Of a stretch of DNA of 6,938 bases, positions 1 to 5,226 are shown piece after piece (position 1 is the stretch's first letter; the number at the start of each line of letters is the position of its first letter). The DNA is from an uncultured Eubacteriales bacterium. Lineage in GTDB: Bacteria; Bacillota; Clostridia; Christensenellales; Borkfalkiaceae. The stretch spans positions 1 to 6,938 of the forward strand of contig USOJ01000051.1 in NCBI GenBank assembly GCA_900556195.1. The letters are read 5' to 3'. Position numbers and translations under genes: made by a program. The notes beneath the pieces are model-generated. The model searched no databases, had not been told where the DNA came from, and was given only the letters and a program-made list of their open reading frames with translations.

Positions 1-606
1 GACGACACCGAGCCGCTTCTCTACGCGAGAAGAGATATAGGCAGCGCGGGCATAGGCGCGAAAGATATAATTTACGCCGCCGTTGCGAGCGACGCGCTTG
101 CGCCCGTTACGAAAGGTAAAGTTACCGTTACGATAAGAACGCCCGGCGGCGGTTACGTTACGGCGAAAGACGGAACGGTACTCAATAACGCCCCTGCGGA
201 TAAGAATTACGAAGTAGAATATTCCGAATACGGCGTATACGTTATAAGGTATATCGCAAAAGACGCGAGCGGCAACGCGGGTCGTCAGCCCTATATGGTA
301 GAAATCGCCGACGACGTCGCGCCGACGATTAAATTCAAAGACGGCTCGGATAAAGACACCGTTCAGAAAATAAAAGTCGGGTATAAGTATAAAGTCAAAA
401 CGTATACGGTCGCGGATAATTACAGCAAAACCGACAAATTGACGGTGGTAACCTATCTCTATACCGCAGACGGAGTGATACTCAATCAGAACTTCGACGA
501 ATTCACCGTAACGGAAGCGGGAGATTACGAGATTTACGTGTACGTAATCGACGAAGCGGGCAATTACGCTTACGCTCAATATAAACTCCGCGCGAGCGGT
601 AAATAA
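1..606 (+). CDS. C-terminal part of a surface protein with tandem Ig-like domains (5' end outside window)
   Basis: The reading frame is open from the first base to a TAA at 604-606, giving 201 residues with no start, so the N-terminus lies upstream. Two beta-sandwich, Ig-like units can be seen. The first covers roughly residues 20-100 and ends in a strand with the motif YVIRYIAKDASGNAG followed by DDVAPTIKF. The second covers about 100-201 and ends in the similar YEIYVYVIDEAGNYAYAQYKL. The Y-x-(I/V)-x-Y-x-(A/V)-x-D-x-(A/S)-GN pattern followed by D-x-x-x-P is typical of Big_3/DUF5011/HYR-like Ig folds in secreted bacterial proteins, which are usually stalks or carbohydrate-binding accessory domains. 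No sortase signal or membrane anchor is present at the C-terminus, so any anchoring must be at the missing N-terminus, for example by a lipoprotein signal as in the downstream genes. The next gene begins 13 nt after the stop, suggesting co-transcription. The function of the whole protein cannot be stated from this fragment. Confidence 0.88.
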   Translation, partial: DDTEPLLYARRDIGSAGIGAKDIIYAAVASDALAPVTKGKVTVTIRTPGGGYVTAKDGTVLNNAPADKNYEVEYSEYGVYVIRYIAKDASGNAGRQPYMVEIADDVAPTIKFKDGSDKDTVQKIKVGYKYKVKTYTVADNYSKTDKLTVVTYLYTADGVILNQNFDEFTVTEAGDYEIYVYVIDEAGNYAYAQYKLRASGK

Positions 607-619
607 AGGGGTAACGGAT

Positions 620-2641
620 ATGAAAAAGAATAAAAAACCGATGATTATCGCAACGTCGATTCTTTCGGCGGTAATATGTTCGTTTACCGCCTGCGGCTCT
701 TCGACTAATGATAAAGGCGACGGCGGCAAATACGACCCCGAAGCGAAATATATCGTAAAGGACGTATATAACGGAACTCACGACTTTACCGCGACCGATA
801 CCGATATTCCATTCGTAAAGAACGGAAAATGTTCGTACACGGTAGTGCTTCCCGAAAACCGCGGAGCCGCTCTCAACAGGGCGAGAACCGAACTCACGGA
901 ATTTTTCAAAGAGGCTACGGGCATTGAACTCCGTACCGTTTCCGAAAGTCTTTATACCGACGACGGGCAGGGATATATATCGCTCGGCAAAACGACGCTT
1001 CTCGAAAATTCGGGCATAACCGTCGACGAAAAGGCTTTGACCGAAGACGGGGCGAGAATAGTAACGAAAGGAAAAAATATCTATATTTTCGGCGGAAGCG
1101 AATACGGCGCGTTGTACGCGGTATACGATTTCCTCGAAATATACTTTAACTTCGACGTTTACTATAAAGATTGCTACGAGATTGATAAAAACGTCAAAAA
1201 TCTCAATCTTAAAAACTTCGACGTAACGGATATCCCCGATCTCGAATTCCGTTCCAACGGATATTACGGACTCGTAACGGGCGACTGGAAATACCGTTTC
1301 CGTACGCCGAGAACTTACGGAGATATAACTTTCCCGATACACTCGGTAGGGGGCGATCCGACGAGCGAAGCGCGTAACGTTCATAACTCGCTTAACTGGT
1401 TGCCGCCCGAACAATTCGCCTCTTCGCATCCGAACTGGTATAACGCGTCGAAAAATCAACTTTGCTACACCGCGGGCGGAAGAACGGATACGGCTACGGG
1501 CGCAAGGTCGGCAGAATACGAAAAAATGCTTAACGCCGCTCTCGATAAGGCGGTTGCCACGCTTAAATTGTACAACGCCGAGCAGTACCCCGATCTCCGT
1601 ATACTTAACTTTACGCAGCAGGACAACTTCCCGCCGTGTTCGTGCGACGCGTGCGTTGCCGATTACAATAAATACGGCACTTACGCGGCTTCCACGATAA
1701 TATTCATGAACGATCTTCGCAAAAAGATCGACGAAGCAATGCCGACTCTCGACGAAAAGTATCAAAGAAGCAACGCGACGCTTACTTTCTTCGCCTATCA
1801 GCATACCGAAAAGGCTCCGTCGGACACCTTTGAAGAGATGAAATTGACGGACGGCGTCAGCGTATACCTCGCTTCGAGCGAATCGTTCGACTATCAGGCT
1901 TCGATTTACGCAGACAGCAATACCGAAGGCAGAGTAAACGTCAAGAACTGGGGCAAACTTTCGGGCGAAATTTTCCTATGGACGTATTCGACCAAGTTCA
2001 GCCACTATATGTACCCCGTAGAAACGCAGAACTTCTACGGAGCGGACGCGTTCACTTTCTTTGCGGCCAACAACGTAAAACTCATGTACAACCAGTCGCA
2101 GATAACGCAGAAAGGAACCGCCACCGCGTGGCATAACTTAAAGGCGTATCTCGACAGCAAACTCGAATGGGACGGAACTCGCAGTCAGGACTATTATACG
2201 AATAAATATATCGACGCGATGTTCGGACCCGCCGCAGAAAATATGAAAGAGATCTATAAAGCCGTAAGACTTCGCGCCGGAGTGGTAAGAACCATGTACA
2301 ACGGACACACGTTGTTGAGCGGGACGACCAATCTCGAACACACCGATATGTGGCCGTACAGGACGATTAAGTCGTGGCTCGACGCCTACGACGAGGCCTA
2401 CGCCGCTCTCGATACGATTAAAAACTCCGACCCGCAGAAATATCAACTCTATAAAGGGCATATCGACGCCGAATGGCTTTCCCCCGCGTATATGATGCTC
2501 ACGATGTACGGCGGCGATCTCACTCAGTCTTACTCGAAAGAACTCAAAGACAGATTCAGGGAAGCGGCTAAAGTAACGGGTATCACCAACACGCAGGAAA
2601 CGGGCGCGGGTCATATAACGAGTTTCATAAACGGATTTTAA
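620..2641 (+). CDS. DUF4838-family lipoprotein, glycoside-hydrolase-like
   Basis: A 673-residue exported lipoprotein. The N-terminus has Lys residues, a hydrophobic stretch (8-24) and a lipobox ending at Cys25 (F-T-A-C), then a short Gly/Asp linker. Residues about 70-185 resemble the alpha/beta domain found at the N-terminus of GH67/GH20-type enzymes: a LPEN...A..EL..F..EATG segment, then a GYISLGKT strand, then GKNIYIFGGSEYGALYAVYDFLE, the usual G-x-x-x-G-x-x-Y-A-V-Y-x-F-L-E signature. Residues about 205-500 match the DUF4838 core, a probable TIM barrel, including the HPNWY segment, LCYT, and TQQDN (332-336) followed by Cys340-x-Cys342-x-x-Cys345. The remainder is helical. The family is widespread in Bacteroidota and Bacillota and is presumed to act on glycans, but I know of no defined activity, and catalytic residues are not assigned here. 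The start is set by AAAGGGG (605-611), 8 nt before the ATG. It lies between genes for Ig-domain surface proteins, which fits a glycan-processing role at the cell surface (inference). Confidence 0.9.
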   Translation: MKKNKKPMIIATSILSAVICSFTACGSSTNDKGDGGKYDPEAKYIVKDVYNGTHDFTATDTDIPFVKNGKCSYTVVLPENRGAALNRARTELTEFFKEATGIELRTVSESLYTDDGQGYISLGKTTLLENSGITVDEKALTEDGARIVTKGKNIYIFGGSEYGALYAVYDFLEIYFNFDVYYKDCYEIDKNVKNLNLKNFDVTDIPDLEFRSNGYYGLVTGDWKYRFRTPRTYGDITFPIHSVGGDPTSEARNVHNSLNWLPPEQFASSHPNWYNASKNQLCYTAGGRTDTATGARSAEYEKMLNAALDKAVATLKLYNAEQYPDLRILNFTQQDNFPPCSCDACVADYNKYGTYAASTIIFMNDLRKKIDEAMPTLDEKYQRSNATLTFFAYQHTEKAPSDTFEEMKLTDGVSVYLASSESFDYQASIYADSNTEGRVNVKNWGKLSGEIFLWTYSTKFSHYMYPVETQNFYGADAFTFFAANNVKLMYNQSQITQKGTATAWHNLKAYLDSKLEWDGTRSQDYYTNKYIDAMFGPAAENMKEIYKAVRLRAGVVRTMYNGHTLLSGTTNLEHTDMWPYRTIKSWLDAYDEAYAALDTIKNSDPQKYQLYKGHIDAEWLSPAYMMLTMYGGDLTQSYSKELKDRFREAAKVTGITNTQETGAGHITSFINGF

Positions 2642-2646
2642 GGAGG
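2640..2646 (+). promoter_or_regulatory. Ribosome binding site overlapping the upstream stop codon
   Basis: A perfect AAGGAGG whose first two bases are the last two of the preceding gene's TAA stop. It lies 10 nt before the ATG at 2657 and fixes that start. The overlap implies that ribosomes finishing the DUF4838 gene uncover the site of the next gene, so the two are likely read from one mRNA and perhaps translationally coupled. Confidence 0.85.
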
Positions 2647-2656
2647 AACGACGAAA

Positions 2657-4807
2657 ATGAAAAAATTAAGTATATTGTTTGCGATTTTCGTGTCGAGCCT
2701 TGCGTTGGCTGTTTGTTCGTGCGCCAAAAAGGCAAACGATGGCGGCGGTAAAGATAATCTCCCCGAAATTTCCGATCTGATAATTTACGAAAACGACGTA
2801 GAAGTCGTTCTCGGCGACGTTCTCGCCGTAAGGGCGACCGACGGCAAAAACTCGGTAAAATGCGGTTGGAAGAGTTCGGACGAATCGGTCGCAACCGTAG
2901 ACGAATGGGGTAACGTAACGGCAGAAAACGTAGGCAATGCGACGATTACCGCCACTTACGGCAAACTTTCGGCGACGTGCGCCGTGAGCGTAACGCTCGG
3001 CGGAAACCTTCCGTCGATAGAAACGGACGCGGACGATAACGTTACGGTAGATCTTATGCATGAAGTCGGCGTAGGCGGAGAGATCCGTTTCAACGGCAAA
3101 ACCGTAGACGGCGGTAAGGTAACTTATACCGTCGCCGACGAAGAAATAGGTAAAATAGAAGACGGAGTTTTTAAGCCTCTTAAAAAAGGCGAAACGATCG
3201 TAACCGTAACGGGCGAATGGAAAAATCTCGAATCGCCGTTCATGACCAAAGAAATTACGGTTAAAGTCATAGACCACGTTTCATTGCTTTTTAACGACGA
3301 AGTCGCTCCCGAAAAAATCGAGTTGTATACCACGGGCGAATTCGAAGGCGAAACTTACGAAAACGAAAAAATTCTTAACCCCGCGCTTAAAGTAAACGGC
3401 GAAGAAAAAACGATTTCGATTGCCGTAGAAGATTCCGAAATAGCGAACTACGACGCGGCGAGCGGCAAAATAACCGCTTTGAAAAGCGGTAAAACCTCGC
3501 TTAAAATAACCGGCGGCGACGGAGTCGATTTCAATCAATCGTTTGAAATTTCCGTAACCGTGCCGTACGCGGAATACGAAGGGAAAACCGAATTTTCCAT
3601 TCTCAAAGGTTACGTAGAAACGATCGACGGCGAAAATCTTTTTAACAGACTTTTCCCCGACGGAATTATTTCCGCCTCGCAGGACGGCGAGCCGCTTCAA
3701 GTAGTAAACGGCTTGATAACGGGTGCGAAAGGCAATAAAAGTTCGGGCGTTGCGGGCGTTATAACCGCAGACAACGGGAAATACGGATATAAATTCAACG
3801 CAGATATCGCCGCGTTGTTCGTTAAAACCCCCGAAGATCTTCTTGCGATGCAATTGACCGATACGAAAAAGACTATCGAGGGATACGTCGTACTTAAAAA
3901 CGATATCGATATGACGAACCTCGATATCAACGGCGACGGAAGAACGGGCGCAACCGGCGGTTACACTATGTACGATACTTTCTATCCGGATTATTCGCTT
4001 TCGGGCAAAGGCAGTACGACCATGCTCGACGGTACGGGCTTTGCGGGTACGTTCGACGGAAACGGGCATAAGATAAACAATTTCCACGCGGGCAACTCTT
4101 ACGGGTTCTTCGGCTCGATGAACGGCGCAATCGTTAAAAACGTCGCGTTTACGAACGTTGATATCTATAAAGAAGATATTAAAGGCACGAAAGAATATAT
4201 GATAAGCACGGTTTTCGCGCTTAAAGCGAAAAACGTCAACGTCAGCGGGGTATACGTTTCGATAAGCGTTCCCGACGTTAGCAGCGACGATTATAACAGA
4301 AAGTCTTACTGTTCGCTTTTCGGGTGCGCCGATTACGTCGATATATTCCTGACCGATTTTATACTCGAATACGGCGATACTTTCGACGTTCAGGCAACGG
4401 GCTCCGCAGGTCAGGCGGTAGGCGTTTTCGCCAAATGCGATTATACGACGTTCTATCATAATCAACCGAGCATGCCGGGTTATCTTATGAAACACTCGAT
4501 TAAGAATTTTTATTTAATCGCAAAACCGGCAACCAAAAACGGAAGAATTTTGCCGATAATGCAGCACTCTGCGGCAACGATATACGCATCGAACGATTTT
4601 GCGGATATAGCCGAGGGGGCAAAGGTCGGACTTAACGCGACTTCGCTTAACCCGTATAAAGAAAACGACGCGTATGCAAGCGGGAATATGACGGTATATC
4701 ACTGGGCTAACGCTTACCGTTACGACGGTTACGCCGAAATGGCAAAATCGATCAAAAAAGTCGGCAATTGGGATATCTCTTCGGGCTCTCCCGTCTGGGT
4801 CGCATAA
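2657..4807 (+). CDS. Lipoprotein with Ig-like (Big_2) domains and a C-terminal GLUG-like beta-helix
   Basis: A complete 716-residue exported protein. The signal peptide (1-21) leads to a lipobox with Cys22 (V-C-S-C); Cys20 is a less likely alternative. Residues about 38-113 form a clear Big_2 domain, with WKSSDESVATVDEWGNVTA and then G-x-A-T-I-T-A. Two weaker Ig-like units follow at about 117-205 (ending KGETIVTVTG...ITVKVI) and 207-303 (GKITALKSGKTSLKITGG). Residues about 317-460 form a module also found in the partial gene starting at 5227, with KTIEGY (405-410), GATG (431-434) and MYDTFYP (438-444). From 461 the sequence has FAGTFDGNGHKINNF, GFFGSMNGAIVKNVAFTNVDI and later similar turns, the pattern of GLUG/right-handed beta-helix surface proteins, ending in WDISSGSPVW (705-714). 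No catalytic motif is recognised. A binding or adhesive surface role is inferred. It probably shares a transcript with the DUF4838 gene 15 nt upstream. Confidence 0.9.
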   Translation: MKKLSILFAIFVSSLALAVCSCAKKANDGGGKDNLPEISDLIIYENDVEVVLGDVLAVRATDGKNSVKCGWKSSDESVATVDEWGNVTAENVGNATITATYGKLSATCAVSVTLGGNLPSIETDADDNVTVDLMHEVGVGGEIRFNGKTVDGGKVTYTVADEEIGKIEDGVFKPLKKGETIVTVTGEWKNLESPFMTKEITVKVIDHVSLLFNDEVAPEKIELYTTGEFEGETYENEKILNPALKVNGEEKTISIAVEDSEIANYDAASGKITALKSGKTSLKITGGDGVDFNQSFEISVTVPYAEYEGKTEFSILKGYVETIDGENLFNRLFPDGIISASQDGEPLQVVNGLITGAKGNKSSGVAGVITADNGKYGYKFNADIAALFVKTPEDLLAMQLTDTKKTIEGYVVLKNDIDMTNLDINGDGRTGATGGYTMYDTFYPDYSLSGKGSTTMLDGTGFAGTFDGNGHKINNFHAGNSYGFFGSMNGAIVKNVAFTNVDIYKEDIKGTKEYMISTVFALKAKNVNVSGVYVSISVPDVSSDDYNRKSYCSLFGCADYVDIFLTDFILEYGDTFDVQATGSAGQAVGVFAKCDYTTFYHNQPSMPGYLMKHSIKNFYLIAKPATKNGRILPIMQHSAATIYASNDFADIAEGAKVGLNATSLNPYKENDAYASGNMTVYHWANAYRYDGYAEMAKSIKKVGNWDISSGSPVWVA

Positions 4808-4840
4808 TTTAACCGTCATTGCGTCAATGCCGAGTTAAAT
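4807..4840 (+). other. Stem-loop at the stop codon of the beta-helix lipoprotein gene
   Basis: ATTTAAC (4807-4813) pairs with GTTAAAT (4834-4840). Inside, CG pairs with CG and CATTG (4817-4821) pairs with CAATG (4825-4829) around a CGT loop, with one mismatch and one bulged A. The foot overlaps the last base of the TAA. What follows is AATTTGC rather than a run of T, so it is not a standard intrinsic terminator. It may protect the mRNA 3' end or belong to the structured element downstream. Confidence 0.55.
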
Positions 4841-4870
4841 AATTTGCTTGCAAGGATTATCTAACGAAGG

Positions 4871-4932
4871 TATTCATAAGGCGATTGCAATTGAGTATCA
4901 ATTGCTAACGCGTAAGCGTTAATCGCCGAATA
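4871..4932 (+). other. Compact three-way-junction structure, candidate structured RNA or mobile-element fold
   Basis: The outer stem is TATTC (4871-4875) with GAATA (4928-4932), continued after a 4-nt bulge (ATAA) by GGCGAT (4880-4885) with ATCGCC (4922-4927). It encloses two perfect hairpins that abut each other: GCAATTGA/TCAATTGC (4887-4905) with a GTA loop, and TAACGC/GCGTTA (4906-4921) with a GTAA tetraloop of the GNRA class. Only T4886 is left unpaired at the junction. All pairs are Watson-Crick. The fold is direct from the sequence; I do not recognise a named RNA family, and the functional strand is unknown, since DNA hairpins would form equally on either strand. Confidence 0.55.
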
Positions 4933-4942
4933 GTGGTAGCGT

Positions 4943-4964
4943 GGCGACCTTAGGCAGGGTCGCC
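4943..4964. other. GC-rich hairpin at the edge of repeat copy A
   Basis: GGCGACC (4943-4949) pairs perfectly with GGTCGCC (4958-4964) across an 8-nt loop. The right arm is the first part of repeat copy A. At the equivalent place before copy B only a short GGCT/AGCC pairing (5072-5084) remains, so the two copies differ in their left flanks. Confidence 0.5.
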
Positions 4965-5017
4965 CCCTCTCCGTCGCGCTACGCACGCCACCTCTCCCGC
5001 TTCAACGGGAGAGCATA
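4961..5017. repeat. 57-nt direct repeat, copy A
   Basis: Matches 5086-5142 at 54 of 57 positions with no gaps, at a constant offset of 125 nt (differences at 4985, 5009 and 5014). It carries a perfect 8-bp hairpin, CTCTCCCG (4992-4999) with CGGGAGAG (5006-5013), around the loop CTTCAA. A second potential GC-rich pairing lies around GCGCTACGC. From memory, sequences with a GCGGGAGAGGTGGCG core recur between genes in Clostridia-type genomes, so this is probably a dispersed intergenic repeat rather than a local duplication. That recollection needs a search to confirm. Confidence 0.75.
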
Positions 5018-5047
5018 CCCGAAGATTGGAGTACGGACAAAATGTAC

Positions 5048-5070
5048 TGTCATGTTGAGCGTAAGCGAAG
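5048..5070. repeat. Short motif resembling a common dispersed intergenic repeat
   Basis: The stretch begins TGTCATGTTGAGCG and ends AGCGAAG. It resembles the TGTCATTCTGAGCG...AGCGAAG sequences that I recall between genes in many bacterial genomes. It lies just before repeat copy B and has no counterpart before copy A. Identification is by resemblance only. Confidence 0.35.
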
Positions 5071-5085
5071 TCGGCTTGGGCAGCC

Positions 5086-5142
5086 CGCCCCCTCTCCGTC
5101 GCGCTACGCGCGCCACCTCTCCCGCTTCAACGGTAGAGTATA
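5086..5142. repeat. 57-nt direct repeat, copy B
   Basis: Second copy of the 4961-5017 unit with 3 substitutions. The main hairpin (5117-5138) has one mismatch, because a G in the right arm is T here (5134). In exchange GCGCTACGCGC makes a better 5-bp hairpin with a TAC loop, since position 5110 is G. The right end runs into the 10-nt perfect palindrome GAGTATACTC (5136-5145). Confidence 0.75.
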
Positions 5143-5176
5143 CTCCCGGAAGGGTAGTTTTCCGCAAGATTTGTAA

Positions 5177-5182
5177 TATAAC
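5177..5182 (+). promoter_or_regulatory. Possible -10 element for the Cys/His-repeat lipoprotein gene
   Basis: TATAAC, 5 of 6 matches to TATAAT, lies about 45 nt before the start codon in an AT-rich stretch and is followed by an A8-T5 tract. No good -35 box lies 16-18 nt upstream (the nearest is around TAGTTT, 5155-5160). The call rests on position and composition, so it is weak. Confidence 0.25.
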
Positions 5183-5194
5183 GAAAAAAAATTT

Positions 5195-5222
5195 TTACGC
5201 CTGCAAATACGGCGTAAGGAGG
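5195..5222 (+). promoter_or_regulatory. Hairpin touching the ribosome binding site of the Cys/His-repeat lipoprotein gene
   Basis: TTACGCC (5195-5201) pairs with GGCGTAA (5211-5217) around a 9-nt loop. The ribosome site AAGGAGG (5216-5222) begins inside the right arm. AGGAGG ends only 4 nt before the ATG at 5227, closer than the 8-10 nt seen for the two preceding genes. The site sets the start codon. The stem could modestly limit ribosome access, which is inference. Confidence 0.5.
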
Positions 5223-5226
5223 GAAT

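Larger units (their letters stand above)
4808..5226. other. 419-nt non-coding gap filled with inverted and direct repeats
   Basis: No convincing gene lies here; the open frames that cross it run through direct repeats and hairpins and have no supported start. The contents in order are the stop-codon hairpin, a linker containing the palindrome CTTGCAAG (4847-4854), a three-way-junction fold, a GC-rich hairpin, repeat copy A, a spacer with an AGTAC/GTACT hairpin (5030-5048), repeat copy B, an AT-rich stretch, and a hairpin touching the next ribosome site. The GC-rich repeat segments differ in composition from the flanking AT-rich stretches, consistent with inserted dispersed elements. Confidence 0.7.

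Noticed and set aside
503..1804. 433-codon open frame on the minus strand, and similar long antisense frames such as 3281-4495 and 5854-6588
   Set aside because: They lie opposite clear coding genes, their translations are Arg/Val/Phe-rich with no recognisable domain, and they arise because the sense-strand codon choice rarely gives stops in that antisense frame.
4807..4840. ATTTAAC...GTTAAAT matches the RYYYAAC/GTTRRRY ends of an integron attC site just after a stop codon
   Set aside because: At 34 nt it is shorter than the attC sites I know, no inner L boxes or extrahelical bases are clear, and no integrase or cassette array is visible. The match is probably chance.
4992..5013. Intrinsic terminator at the CTCTCCCG/CGGGAGAG hairpin
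   Set aside because: No T-run follows on either strand, and the hairpin is part of a duplicated repeat unit.
4961..5142. CRISPR-like array from the two repeated units
   Set aside because: There are only two units, each longer than usual CRISPR repeats and separated by a 68-nt spacer with its own dispersed-repeat motif, and no cas genes.
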